64,000 nucleotides of DNA from Mesostigma viride (taxonomy: Eukaryota > Streptophyta > Mesostigmatophyceae > Mesostigmatales > Mesostigmataceae). The stretch's first letter is position 1. Each line of letters starts with the position of its first letter. A program made the translations under genes and the position numbers. Below are positions 18,704 to 30,580 of the stretch, one piece after another. Where the stretch lies: the NCBI GenBank assembly GCA_009746045.1, contig RPFO01000246.1:3515353-3579352 (forward strand). The letters run 5' to 3'. Below the pieces are notes generated by a model that saw only the letters and a program-made list of their open reading frames with translations, was not told the DNA's origin and made no database searches.

Positions 18704-21700
18704 ATGTCTGCGCGGATGGACGAAGCAGTTCCTGCGGTGCCAGATGAGGCCGTGATCCAGTTTCAAGGTAACATTCGTGATGTTCAATGCTACTGACAGT
18801 TTTAACTATTTAGTTTTGGCTTATCTCTCAATGATGTGGTTGGATGCAGTGTATGTGATGCTGCCAGTGTTAGCTACATGTATTCTTACGCGTATATGTT
18901 GTAAGCCGGACAAGAATTTTGAGGTATGGCCAATGTCATGGGCTGTTGGTCGTCGCGAGGATTCCCCGTAGGCTGTTAGTTGGGTGCTGCAACACCCCCC
19001 CCCCAGGTCGTTATGAAGGGGGGTAGTTAACCCGGGAAAGATGCCATCTGTAATACCGGATTTCATGCTGTACTCTTCTCCTTTCCGTTACGTGGCCAGT
19101 CAACGGTCCCATTTCGTTGTGAGTAATATTCCAGCGAAAAACAGCCACGTTTATGCATTTCTCCATAGCTTCTGCTTGAAATTTTGTCTAGGCTAGGCTT
19201 GTGGAGTGTCTGTCAGGGAGCCCTGTAGTATGGCCGAGAATCTGCATCTCATTGCCGGTCGGATATTAATGGATGCATGCATGGCTTGGTCTCAATCGGG
19301 GTGGACGGGGGCGGCTTAGTAGTCACAATTCTGGATGTGGCGGGCACTCAAAATGTGGCAGCGTATGTTTTAATGGTTATGAAGGCAGTGGCAGCTTTGG
19401 GGATGTCTCCGTGAAATAACTAAACCAGTTCACGAGATGCATGCACAAGTTCCCAGAGATCGCTCCAGCGGCACGGTTGCTGCATATCTGCATGTGAACA
19501 AGTTTATCTGTTCGAGCACAATTGCCCAAAAACACATCAGGGGGAAGCAATAGGAATCATTCATTTAATATTCACAACATGGCCGAATTTCTGTGACCAG
19601 CCAACAACGAGCGTGTGCCTAGTGGCATTCAAACTCATGTCCCACGGTCCCTTCCCCCTGTGTCCCTGCGTATGCAGATTCTCACCTCCCGGCGCACATC
19701 CCCTCGGGGACGATGCAGACCGGGTCCAAGGCGGGACCCAGCTCAAGCAGCGCGCCGCCTGAATGTGAGGCGGCACACGTGGCATCTCCCTTGTCACGTA
19801 TCCCTTGCTGTTGTGCACCTTGTCACTTATCCCTTGCTGTTGTGCCCTTGCCCTGTTGGGGGCCCGGGTAGCTCTGGTGTTCTGCTCTGATGTCTGGCTC
19901 TCGGTAGGTGCCGCTGCCCGTGGTGTTGCGGGGGTCCGTGTGGGGAAAGCACACCCCATGCCACGTGTTGTGCTCCTTTTACTCTCTATCCTTGTTCCCA
20001 AAGTGCTCTTGCTTTATTCCCGCCGTCCTCTCCTCTGGCTCCCCTTGTCGGCCAGCAGGGTTCCACCTTTTGCGCGCGCCTCTTGTCACCTCTGCCAGAC
20101 GATGCCCACCCACAAGCCAGCCTAACACACAGGGTAATGTTGTTTAGCCGGTCGTGCCGCGGACCCCAGAACATCTCCCCACGTTCACTCCGCGGCCACC
20201 CGCATCCTCCACACGCCCCCCCCTCATGCCCTGCACGTGTTCCTCACTCTCTCGCTGTATTGGGCTCCTTTGCCCCGGCTGTGAGCTCACCAAACCTCCC
20301 TCCCACTGGCCCATCAATAGTAGCGCCTTGCCAACCACATGCGTCGATGGCACTTCCCCCGTGCCAACAGGTATCCCTACGGAGGCCATCACGTTCTCCG
20401 TTGCTGAGCTGTTCCCATCTCGCCCGTTACACGCCTGCCCTGGCCCATCTTCGTTCTGCCCCCATCGTTTACACCAGTTTCTTGTCCTAAAACTCTTGAT
20501 GCTCATCCCCCTGTCCCCTTCCTCAACCCTCCCACCCCAATCCAGCGGGGCCCCGCTCACCCCTGCAGGCCTCCTCACCACCTGCCCCCCCCCCACACAC
20601 ACACCTCTCCCCCCTCCTTTTTGGCATGCTCCAGACAAGCCCCCCTCGAGCGAGCCGTCGTCCTCCTTCCTGTCCTCGCTCTTGGAGAGTACGCCCTCCC
20701 AGCCCGGCCGCTCCGTCTTCTCGATCGCGCACTACCAGCCCTACTTCGACGTGGACACGCGCGACGTGGCGCTCCGCATCAAGGACGCACTGCTGCCGAT
20801 ACAGGGCGACTTTTTGACCAAGACCGCCGACAAGCCGGACCTGTGAGTGGTGCGGTAGTAAGGCACTGCATATCTAATCAAGCCGGGCCTGTGGGTGTTT
20901 GGATGGTGCGTGCAAGGCCGCCGACAGGCGGCACCTATGATGAAACACCAGTGATTCTTGATAGGAAGGACGAAACAAGCTGGGCGTGTGGGTAGACCTG
21001 TGGACGGATTTCCGAAAATGGCATAGAAAGGGCATGCCGTGTTGGCTGGTAAAGATGCCCCACCCGTGAGTAGTTATTTTCGGTACGTGCCGAAAATAAA
21101 CTAGGGCTGTGGGTTGAGTTGGAATAGATTACTCTCGCCATCCGGCGTGTTCGGGCAGCGTCTTGTGGAGGGAGGGTGGGTGGAGACTTGGGGTTGTTGT
21201 GGGGAGTTGACACATTTCAGCACCTATTGACTTGTGGCATTTCAACATCTCACAATTAACCTAGCATGTGGACGACATCTGTGGGGTCGTTTCAGGTGTA
21301 GGCCAGGAACGATCATGCTTACGCGTTTCTGGCATCATGGATAGCGCCTGCCACCCTAATACTTGATGGATAGCGCCTACCACCTTAATACTTGATTGAT
21401 AGCGCCTACCATCTTAATACTTGATGGATAGCGCCTACCACCTTAATACTTGATGGATAGCGCCTACCACCTTAATACTCGGTGGGTTCACCTACCACCT
21501 TAATACTTGATGGATAGCGCCTACCTTCTTCGTACTTGATGGATAGCGCCTACCACCTTAATACTCGATGGATAGCGCCTACCACCTTAATACTTGATGG
21601 ATAGCGCCTACCACCTTAATACTCGGTGGGTTCACCTACCACCTTAATACTTGATGGATAGCGCCTACCACCTTAATACTCGGTGGGTTCACCTACCACC

Positions 21701-23715
21701 TTAATACTTGATGGATAGCGCCTACCTTCTTCGTACTTGATGGATAGCGCCTACCACCTTAATACTCGATGGATAGCGCCTACCACCTTAATACTTGATG
21801 GATAGCGCCTACCACCTTAATACTTGATGGATAGCGCCTACCATCTTAATACTCGATGGATAGCGCCTACCACCTTAATACTTGATGGATAGCGCCTACC
21901 ACCCTAATGCTTGATGGATAGCGCCTACCGTTTCAAGACTTGCGTTCTCTCCCCGCGCCCTTCTACATGTGCAGCCCTAATCCGGCCTGATCACTGCCTC
22001 ACCCGGCATCCCCGATGGGTCCCCACACCCCTTTGGCGGCCCTGTGTCTGCCCCCCTCCCTTCTACCAGCACGCCCCTGCCTGCGGTGACTGTACGAGGG
22101 GCTAAAGTCATGAAGCCCTGTGTCTGATAGTCCCGCTACATGTCTGCTCCATGTTGCGACCCTGCGCTGACCTGCTGGCCCATGTGGTCCTTGTCGTATG
22201 TTTTCCCTCTTCTGGCTTCTCCCTCCCCACCCCCCACCCCACACAAACGCCCCCCGGCAGGTACGGCCCCTTTTGGATCTGCACCACGCTCGTGTTTGTG
22301 AGTGCGGCCATGGGCAACTACGCGAGCTACCTGTCCTTCAAGGGCAACTTTGCGCACCCGCTGTGGAAGTATGATATCAACAAGGTCACGAGCAGCGCGA
22401 CCATCTTCTACAGCTACGTCGGCATCATGCCCGTCATCTTCCACTTCATGCTGCGCTACTTTGGCGGCACCATCCCGCTGACCCAGCTGTGGTGCCTCTA
22501 CGGATACTCGCTCTTTGCCTTTATCCCCGCGTCGGTACGTGCGCACGCCCATTGGGCATCGTAGCTGTTTTCAATGCTGTCAATATTTTCGATGGAGCAT
22601 TTAGTATCGTAGCTGTTTTCAAGCGAGCATCCGGCATGAACCGACAAGTCTGCTTTGCCGTGTGTTTGCATGTTTTTTCGTGAAATCAATATGCTCTAAG
22701 TGAACCTTGCTTTGCGAGGAAGGTTACTTCTCATCGCATAACCACCCAACTGCTATTCCCCATTGCCCTTAAACCGGCTGTAAAATCGAAATTCACGTTA
22801 AAAGCAGTACTTGCCGTAACTTGTCCACATGTTGCCATCCTCTATGTATGCCCATCTCCCCCCCCCCCCCCCCCCATCTCCGCCTCCCCCCCCCCACTCC
22901 CCGGCCCTGCTCTGTGGTTTTCCCCCGTGCGCTTCGCTCTGCGCCCCCCACTGTGGACGGTATACCCGGTTGTGGCTGGCAGATCGTGTGCATCCTGCCG
23001 AGTGAGACGATGCGTTGGCTCATCGTGCTGGGTGCCTGCTTCGTCTCCTCCACGTTCCTGCTGCAAAACTTTCGCGCTCAGGTCACTGATGTACGTGCTG
23101 TAAGATTGGGAAGTTGTTGCATCGCAAAGCCCTAGTGTTCCCGGTGCTGGCACCTGCGCTCACAGCACTGCGCGGTGTGTTTTAGGGTTCCTAACCCCGT
23201 TGTTTGTGAGATGAAGCTTGGGTTTCCAAAGCCACTCTGCTTGAGCGTCTATGTCCAGACTGGTAAAGTGGGATGTAATTAGTCTTTCATTCCAGTCATG
23301 TCAGATTTTTCAATTGGCTTCCTTGACTTGACCAGCCGGCAGAGATGTCACATCGAACCATGGCATGGCATGGACAAAGTGCATGCATGTGAAGGGCATG
23401 AAAGGAGTTTTACAATATGATAATCTTTCTGGCTACAAGTGTTGACTATGGCAGCTTATCTCTCTCCCGGGCTACGATGTGCCCCAGGCTGAAGTGCTTA
23501 CCAGTCTTGCTCAATTTCTTACTTCTGGGCCATGTCTTTTGCTCCCTGTGTGTGAACATGTTTCCTTGCATTGCCTGTGCCTGTGCCCATTGGATGGTAA
23601 ACAGGTTGCCAAGGACAAGAGTGTGGTTATCCTGACCGGCGTAGCAGTTACACACCTCTTGCTGGGATTGATACTGAAGCTTTATTTCTTTACGTACTAC
23701 AAGGACGATCTATGA
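18704..23715 (+). CDS. YIPF1/YIPF2-like Golgi membrane protein (Yip1 domain)
   Basis: Five exons: 18704-18767, 20635-20842, 22261-22534, 22983-23090 and 23605-23715; 765 bp, 254 aa, all GT-AG with matching phases. A short cytosolic N terminus is followed by the family motif YFDVDT at residues 58-63, KDALLPI, then YGPFWI at 92-97 at the start of the first membrane helix. Further helices hold YGYSLFAFIP and the last exon. These motifs and their order match vertebrate YIPF1/YIPF2, five-pass proteins of the Golgi and trans-Golgi that bind Rab GTPases in vesicle traffic. Length is a little under the human ~306 aa, mainly at the N terminus. Exon 1 is joined to exon 2 by phase alone (G|AC), so it is less certain than the rest. 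Confidence 0.88.
21330..21930. repeat. 29-bp minisatellite in a YIPF1 intron
   Basis: About 20 tandem copies of a 29-bp unit (TACTTGATGGATAGCGCC, then TACCACCTTAA). Variant units (CTCGGTGGGTTCACC; CTTCTTCG) recur together about 200 bp apart (near 21478 and 21680), showing a higher-order repeat. There are no unique spacers, so it is not a CRISPR array. Confidence 0.95.
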
Positions 23716-24035
23716 GTGCTGGGCCAGCGAACAAAAAATGCAGTTGTGACCCTTGATAGCAATGCTTTTGTTGATACATAGTTGACTTAATACATGGTCG
23801 TTTCAGTAATGGTTATGATGCTGCAGCAATGGTAAGAATGCAGCAGGAATGGTCATGAATAGATAATGTTGTACTTTTTCAATATTGCAAGTGGCACACC
23901 TATTTAATTTTTTGAATGAAATTTACAACTAGATCTAACTTGGTCAAGAGCCATATGCATGCATGACTGGCACGTGCATTGAACGCACTTCGTTTTGTGG
24001 CAAACCGGCGCATTCTGACCACATGAAATTAAATT

Positions 24036-26640
24036 GAATTTATAAATCAAATTATAACATGACTCCGTTGGGAGGTCATGTAGCACGTATTATCTTGCTG
24101 GATGTATGGAGGTGGGCGAAGCCGCGAAAACCGAATTAAGCTAACTCTAAGCTATAGCTAATCTAGAAAACCCTAACTGGTCTACTCAACAAAGTGCCCC
24201 GTCCTCCTGGGGGGGAGGGGGCTTGCCCACAGGGGCCGGCGTGTGAGCCTGGAACAATCGTCTTCCACCTCTTCTGTTCTGCATAGCAGTCCAAGCTAGA
24301 GAGAGGGAGTGAATGCGATGTTCAAACTGGGCTGGAGCTTGGTCGGCATTACTATTTCTCATGAATAAAGTCGGCGCAATTTTAATAACCACCACTAGGC
24401 CGGCCAGCAACTGCTGTGTGTAGTTCATGGCAGGTTTACTCAGCTTTCTAGGAATGCATGGGGCCGGCCAGGCCAGGTCAGGATATGCCGCCCTGGTTGG
24501 CCAAGCCGCTGGGGGCCAGCCAGACCGAGCTAGGGCGGTGTCTACCTGACGGGTGCGAGCAAGATGTCCTACGAATGCTATCCTACGCTGCCGAATCTCG
24601 TCTGAAATGCGAGGCATACCCTTCACAAAGACTCTACTGACCTATGTGTGAAAAACCCTACATTCCGGAGGTCCCTGTCGAAGCATCCTGTAAACGGTGC
24701 CGTCCATGCAGCCGGGCAGCCATCGTGTCCACGGGTGAGCGTCCATGCCTTGGCGCCATACGTGAGCACCGTGAGGACCAGAACCTTGAAGAGCATGCGC
24801 TTGCGGTGCTCGCCCAGGTCCTTCGAGCGCCAGTAGGAGTTGAGCGAGCGGAGCCTGGCCCAGGCCAGGCCGATGCGGATGTCCACATCGTCGGCGGTGT
24901 CCGGGAGCATGCTCCCCAGCAGTTTGAAGCGCTCACGGAACGGGACCTCCGTCCCATCTAACAGCCCGGTGGCTGCAGCGGGCAACTGGTATAGCCCGAA
25001 TCACAATCGCCTCAGGTTTGACACTAATCTCCAACCCCACCGCCTGCGCCTCCAAGCCCAGATGTCCAGTCCAGCCAGGTCTGAATGTGCTCAGGGCGGC
25101 CGATGAGGGTGGTATCATCCGCATATAAATCACGGGTCGGACAGGCGGTAACCAGGGCCACCGCAGCCGTGTTCGCTCTGTCCAAGCCGGGCTCGAACCC
25201 CAAGAGCAGTAAAGCATGCACGTGCCCGGCGCATGACGTGATCCACGACAATAATGAACAGATCGCCGGATATGGGGACAGGCTACAGCCTTGCCACACC
25301 CCCGCCCCGTGGTGAAGGGGGAATGGTGGGGTGGTGCCTTCCGCAGTCCGCACTACTGCATGCCTGTGAGCCCTCACACAGCCGGCGAATGGCAGCTTAA
25401 TAAGCGCTGGTGGCACACAATCCAGAGCAAAGATGGCCCAAAGTGAGCCTCCCAGCTAGAGGACCGTGTCGAAGGCCTTGATATAGTCAACAAAAATGAA
25501 GACCAGCGGCAATCCGTCAGGGCAAATGCAACGCACCTCCTCCATCAGCCGTCGCGCGACAAATATACAGCTGGCCATGATAGTACATTACGACCACGAC
25601 GGAAACCCATCTGCATGAGACTCATGCACCCAGGTGTGGGCAGTGGGTCTGCAGCGCGGCGTGGAGCGGCCTGCCGCATGCAGCTGCCATCTGCACTGCC
25701 GGTGCGCATGAAGACCTTCAGCGCGGCGCTCTGGAGGCAGACACCCCGATAGCTACGGCCGGGGTCAGCTATAGCAGCAGATCCCTTCTTGTACAGCATG
25801 ACTCGGATGGCCCCGCCTGCCACTCAGCAGGCGGAGGCTCCTCAGAGAGCAGAACACGGTTGCAGAACGCCAGCAGAAGCTCCCGCACCGCCATGCATGT
25901 CAGGGGTATTCAGCAGCTCAGCCGAAAGGTGGTCGGCACCGACCGCCGCGTCGTACCGCAGGCGAGCAAGGGCGCTGTCCAATTATTTCCGGTCCAAAGC
26001 CGGTGAAGGGGTGGACGACGTCGTTGGTGCCGCAAGGCAGCCCTCGATCCTTCAAGGTGGGTCCGACTTGGGAGGCCGCGGCCGAGGGGCGAGGAGGGTG
26101 GCGCATGCGGCGGGGGGAGTCCGGCAACACCGAGACACGGGCATGCAGCCGTATACCTTGGGGTGAAGCGGCGGGGGGGGGGGGGCGCGGGCCCCACCTG
26201 TCAAGGAATTAAACATGGTGGGCCAACCAGCGCGGTCAAGGCTGACCGGCCGGCGCCGCGCCGTCAATCCCCCGTGTGCTCCACCGGGGTGCGCTGCCGC
26301 CGGCCGCCGAGCCGGCCGAGGTGGTACCACATTTCCTTGCCCTGGTTGCGAGCTTGGCAGGCCTTGGCATCAGACTGCGATGCACTGGGCCGCCTCTGCG
26401 TCCTGAGCATGTGCGTAGTAGGCCTCCACAAGGGCGGCCTTGAGCACCGGTGTCAGCAGCGGGTCCCAGTTACCGGCTTGAGGCGGTGCCGGGCGGCCAA
26501 GACCTTGCATGGGGGCCTGCATGGCGGCAGAGGCGGGCCGGGTCGTCAGCGGGGCCTCGATGGCCGGCAGGTGCCGGGCCGCCAGCAACGGGGCGCATTC
26601 CCCATGTGTAATCGATCCAATGATGTTTGATAATTGATCG
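24036..26640 (-). mobile_element. Degenerate LINE with ORF2 reverse transcriptase
   Basis: Minus strand, 3' end at about 24036 (terminal stem-loop CTCCCAACGGAG, then an AT-rich tail). Fragments of one ORF2 lie in order but in different frames. 26590-26370 is a segment upstream of RT (LLTPVLKAALVEAYY). 25850-25545 holds CNRVLL and MLYKKG, then YRGVCL and MQMGFRRGRN (RT blocks 1-2). 25416-25024 holds GVWQGCSLSPY and DLYADDTTLIG (RT palm with the YADD catalytic motif). 24985-24623 holds LTYGAKAWTL and 24626-24186 holds RRIAFVGHLART. Frameshifts and stops make it a pseudogene. ORF1 is not seen. Confidence 0.8.
24186..25850 (-). pseudogene. LINE ORF2 reverse transcriptase remnant
   Basis: The reverse transcriptase part of the LINE at 24036-26640. 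YADD is intact in the 25416-25024 segment, but the surrounding frame changes several times and contains stops. The same family is present at 15443-15970 and, more decayed, at 49840-50480. Confidence 0.75.
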
Positions 26641-26648
26641 CATAGCAG

Positions 26649-26870
26649 CTATCAAAGAGACATGCAACCAGCCCGCAGGCCAGACATCGGATCCAGAATC
26701 CGGACTGGCCATGGTAGCTCGAGCCTGCCGAACTAATTAATTATCTTTTCCGCGTTTTCGAGCTAGTCGCTCAGGATCATGCATGAATATTATAAGTGAG
26801 ACAACTGTCCAGAGATGGAAATGTGTAGCCTTGTTCATTGCATGAAGTTATAGCTGGCTTACGCGTAGAG
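26649..26870 (+). repeat. SINE-like repeat copy
   Basis: Begins TATCAAAGAGACATGCAACC, continues through CCGGACTGGCCATGGTAGCT, a B-box-like GTTTTCGAGCTAGTCG region and ATGTGTAGCCTTGTTCATTG, and ends near CTTACGCGTAGAGC. It lacks the last ~45 bp of the family. Confidence 0.6.
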
Positions 26871-26974
26871 CCTTTCGGATGAGATTAGGCAGGCTGCGTA
26901 GAATTAATAGCCTTTAATTCATGTAGCACATCTTGCTCGAACCAGTCAGGTAGACATCGCAATTCCGGTCGATC

Positions 26975-27055
26975 GATCTGGCTATAGCTGGCCCCCAGCA
27001 GCTTGGCCAACCAGGGCGGCATATATCCTGACCTGGCCTGGCCCCAAGGACAAGC
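26975..27055 (+). repeat. Short LINE ORF2 fragment in plus orientation
   Basis: GCTGGCCCCCAGCAGCTTGG through TGACCTGGCCTGG matches, reversed, 24450-24530 of the degenerate LINE. It encodes the proline-rich stretch just after the GHLART motif. A rearranged piece beside an opposite-strand LINE end. Confidence 0.55.
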
Positions 27056-27267
27056 CCCGCAGCTGCGCGGGTAAAATTAAAGAATTAAATTATAACATGA
27101 CTCCGTTGGGAGATCATGTATAGTTGTTACGTATTCCCTTGCGGATGGATGGGGGTGCATGGGCAAAGCTGAGAAACCGAGCTAGTTATATGCTAATTCT
27201 AAACTAGAATCTACAGAAATCCTAGCTACTCTAGCTACTCAGCAATAAAGCGCCCCTTCCTCCTGAG

Positions 27268-27341
27268 CCACGAGCCACGAGCCACGAGCCACGAGCCACG
27301 AGCCACGAGCCACGAGCCACGAGCCACGTACGAGCCACGAG
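27268..27341 (+). repeat. (CCACGAG)n at the 5' end of the ORF1-only element
   Basis: About ten 7-bp units directly after the target-site duplication. Copy 3 keeps two to three units at its 5' end (63500-63519, reversed). Short tandem repeats at a 5' end can act as a promoter in LINEs, but that is inference here. Confidence 0.85.
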
Positions 27342-27474
27342 GTAGCCATGGCTGACGGCGGCGCTCATAACTTTCACGTTTGAGCACCGAATTTAGTCGT
27401 GAATATCACAATCGCTTCGTCTTTCTAAGACGCACATGCTGATATAATTTTCCGACGCTATTACGCACTATACG

Positions 27475-28895
27475 ATGAGCAAACGCCCATCGACGCAACG
27501 CAGCCTGACGGCTGCGCTCGGCACTGAAAATACGTCTGCAGCTACGGCTGCAGCTTCGCCATCAGGGCCGGAAGGCGGTGGTGACACTAGTCGCGCACTG
27601 GTGGTCGCCCAGAACCCTCCCGGGCTCTCCTCGCCCTCTGCATCGCCTGACCCAAAGCGCAGTCGCCCAGGCGAGGCCTGGCTGGTCTGAGCGTGATTTT
27701 GACGTCGACAGGCTCTTTACCACCTTCGACGTCAACAGGCCTGCCTTTTTCGACATGCCACCCATCAAGATACTGGAGCTCGTGTTTTACGGGTCACACG
27801 CCTCACTGCTGGCCCTGTGCCAGCAACTCCATTCCAACACCCACTTTTTTCGCAACGGAGTTGACGGCCGGTTTTCCCACCACGTCTCAGACCGCCCAGT
27901 CGACACCAACCTGGCCCGCTGGTCTCGCCCCCGCCTTCAGCTCGCAGCTCTCTTTACCCTCACTAAGCGCTCGGCCGAGGACCTTCTGCACCCCGCCCCC
28001 ATTACCGAATCCACCTTCGTCCACCACCTCCACGCCGCCCTCTCACAGCACGTGACGCCCATTGCTGCAGTTGTGGCGGCACTTGGCTGCACGCTGGCTG
28101 CTGAGCTAGCTCACCACCATCCCCACCGCCACCGCCGCCCTCCTCGCCTCCACCCCCCCCCCCTCCCTCCGCCTCCACCGACTCCATCACCGCCCAGCTC
28201 CGCGACATCGACCCGGCGTCTTAAGGACAACGCCATTGCTATCGAGGTTCTGCAGAACACCGCAGGCCTCACCGCCCAGGCGGTGAAGGACATTGCCGCC
28301 AAGCCAGCCCCGGCTGGCCTGGCCGGCGATGCTCCTCCCATCACCACCTGGACGGACATGCTTAACGGCAACACACCACCTCCACCACCTCCGCCGTCGC
28401 CCGCCCGCAGCGCTTCAACGGCAGACGCTTGACCTCCGCGAGGAGGCCGAGCTCGCCAAGCGCAGCCTCAACGTCATTGTCAAGAATCTCAAGATGGAGG
28501 AAGGTGAGAATTCCGAGAAGCTTGCGCGTGCTTTTGAGAGAGAAATCCTTGATCGCATGGGCCTTACTGGTGAGATCGAGCTGGCCGCCCACCGCCTTCC
28601 CCGCGCGCGGGGTAAGGCAGGGCCGCCCCCGCTCCTTCTCACCTTTAAGACCCCGGCGGACAAGATTTCTTTTCTCAGACGCCGCAAGCGGCTCGAGAAG
28701 ACTCTCTTCACCCTTGATGACGACTTGACCCTGGCGCAGCAACAACGGCGACGGGAGCTATGGCCGACCTACCTCCAGCTCCGGCAGACCAAGGCGGGGC
28801 AGCCGGTGTACTGGAAGGGGGCGGCCATCTACGTCGGCCACAAGCCCTGGCAGGCGACCCCCGCGGCCCCAGCGACTCCAGACGCCCCAGCTTAG
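27475..28895 (+). pseudogene. LINE ORF1 with two frame changes
   Basis: Three consecutive segments in three frames: 27475-~27690 (MSKRPSTQRSL), ~27680-28432 (SERDFDVDRLFTTFDV, FYGSHASLLALCQQL) and ~28435-28895 (RSLNVIVKNLKMEEGENSEK, GEIELAAHRLPRARGK, PLLLTFKTPADK, FTLDDDLTLAQQQ, PVYWKGAAIYVG). The last segment is the RRM-like and C-terminal part and aligns with residues ~240-370 of the ORF at 6594-7730. The middle contains long proline/histidine runs. Reading needs frame changes near 27690 and 28435, so it is probably inactive. Confidence 0.75.
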
Positions 28896-29569
28896 GGGAA
28901 TACAGCAGTAGTAGTGTAGAATAGATAGACCGCGGCCATGTACATGTACGCCTCCTAGAGGCCCTATTCCAGCTAAGCCACGCGCTTTATTTAATCATGT
29001 ACATGTGTGCCTATGATGAGCCACACTCCAGACGATGCCTAGTTTTATTTAGTAATGCTGTGCCCATGCAGAGAGCTGCTCTCTGCTGAGATGCCACGCT
29101 CTAGTTTTTGTATAGCCATGATGATCTTCCCCCTCACAGGCATGCTCCCCCCTTACCCGGGCATAGCGTGATAGACCATGAGGGTGCGGGTGCATGCCCT
29201 GGTGCACCTAGAGCAGGGGTAGCTTACATTCCCACCCTTGCATGAAGTAGCCTAGAATGTATTAAAAGCCATATGCCCCTTCTCAGGGCTATGTGCTACA
29301 TCTACTCCCAACGGAGTGATGTTGATAATTAATTAATTAATTAATTCCTCCTGAGGCCACAGGCCGGGGCTGGCGTGTGGGCATGGGCAATGGTCTGCAC
29401 CACCTCTTCTTGTCCAGCATAGCAGTCCAAGCAAGAGAGAGGGAGGAAATGTGGTGTTCAAAGTGGGCCGGGACCACTAGGTCAGCAAGCATGCAACTGA
29501 TCATGGCAGGTCTGCCAACCCGCTCAGTTAGTTTTCACGGCTCCGCTCACCCCGGCCATCCATCAGCAA

Positions 29570-29640
29570 TATTGAATACGTGCTACTTGATCTAAGAATA
29601 ACGGAGTCATGTTACATAAATTATTTTTTTTTCGATTTAA
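29570..29640 (+). repeat. LINE 3' terminus (truncated copy)
   Basis: CGTGCTACTTGATC, then AACGGAGTCATGTTACAT and an A/T-rich tail: the terminal stem-loop end of the LINE family in plus orientation, without a body. Confidence 0.5.
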
Positions 29641-29649
29641 TTTTACACG

Positions 29650-29700
29650 AAGAGCGACTAGATGACCTAGACGGTGGGGCCAGAAACAGCCTGCTTGATC
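29650..29700 (+). repeat. SINE-like repeat, end fragment
   Basis: GAGCGACTAGATGACCTAG through GGTGGGGCCAGAAACAGC and TTGATCAGGGCG, the far end of the SINE-like family, separated from the rest. Confidence 0.55.
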
Positions 29701-29789
29701 AGGGCGTGTGCATTTGAGCCTAGCTGGCCGGGTATGTCTAGTGGTGAGCACCATTGCTGCGATCGCTCTCCCACCATTTACGAGGAAAT

Positions 29790-29972
29790 ATAAATGTAAG
29801 CCAGCCATCATTTCAATGCACAAGGCTACACATTTCCATCATGCACCATTCATATTCATCATCCTGAACGACTCGAAAACGCGGACAAGATAACGGCAGG
29901 CTCGAGCTACCATGGTCCGGATTCTCCGGATTTCCAGATGGTACCACGTCTGCGCTGGTTGTCTCCTTGATA
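29790..29972 (-). repeat. SINE-like repeat copy
   Basis: Minus-strand copy running from GTTGTCTCCTTGATAT (the family start, reversed) through GCTCGAGCTACCATGGTCC, the CATATTCATCATCCTGAACG middle and CTACACATTTCCATC. A further end fragment lies at 30095-30140. Confidence 0.6.
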
Positions 29973-30580
29973 TACACGCAAATGGAAAACCACTGAAAGG
30001 TCAGCCATTACGCTAGCCATGCCATGTTTCCAAACGTCCAAGAAGTGCACACAGTGCAAAAGCAAAAATCCGGAGGACAGCACTTTCAATCAAATGTGCG
30101 GATTCTCCCGATTTCTGGCCTGCGCTGGTTGTCTCCTTGAAATGTGCGGCGTGCATGAACCAAACGCCCATGGATGCGCAGTTATGTTTGTAAACTAATT
30201 TTAAAATTATTGTAATCGAATAGAGGATTTTGATGTGAACAAAGGATCTGCTAGGATGCTTCAAAAAATTGTGAATCCTGCATTGCCCTTCAAAACTCAA
30301 ATGGTACTCCCACTTCGCCCTAATCTCAAACTGTGAATTTGTCAAGGCGAACACGATGATGTTGTAAGTATCCCACGATGACATTTCACGCCGTTGGGTC
30401 TGCCACGCACATGATCTGTAAAATGATCATCTATGAAAACACTAGATAGATTAACTGCTGTTTGAAGACCAAGAACCAAGTCACCACCATATGCGCCAGA
30501 AAGCAAAATGCCGAGCTTGCCAGCTTGGCGATCTTGGTCCTTCACACCGGGCAGCCAGTATCAAGTGCATGCACAGTGGG

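Larger units (their letters stand above)
27268..29344 (+). mobile_element. Full-length ORF1-only LINE-derived element (copy 2)
   Basis: Flanked by an 11-bp target-site duplication, TTCCTCCTGAG (27257-27267, 29345-29355). It starts with a (CCACGAG)n array (27268-27341) and a ~130-bp leader, then ORF1 (27475-28895). After ORF1 come ~430 bp of 3' UTR, the stem-loop ACTCC-CAAC-GGAGT and a (TTAA)n tail. There is no ORF2. Copy 3 (61360-63519) has the same leader, the same ORF1-to-UTR junction and the same UTR, so the layout is a family trait and not a private deletion. Confidence 0.85.
27085..29565 (-). mobile_element. LINE 3' end split by an ORF1-only element
   Basis: The 3' UTR of a minus-strand LINE (same family as 24036-26640) is in two parts, 27085-27267 and 29345-~29565. 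The parts rejoin through TTCCTCCTGAG, present at both 27257-27267 and 29345-29355. The rejoined sequence follows 24040-24400 of the other copy in order. The inserted DNA is the plus-strand ORF1-only element. Confidence 0.75.

Noticed and set aside
21330-21930. Possible CRISPR-like array of ~29-bp repeats
   Set aside because: Units are directly adjacent with no unique spacers, and the window is eukaryotic. It is a minisatellite.
29715-29765. tRNA-like stretch (GGTATGTCTAGTGGTGAGCA)
   Set aside because: Resembles the start of a tRNA D-arm, but no acceptor pairing, anticodon arm or T-arm could be laid out.
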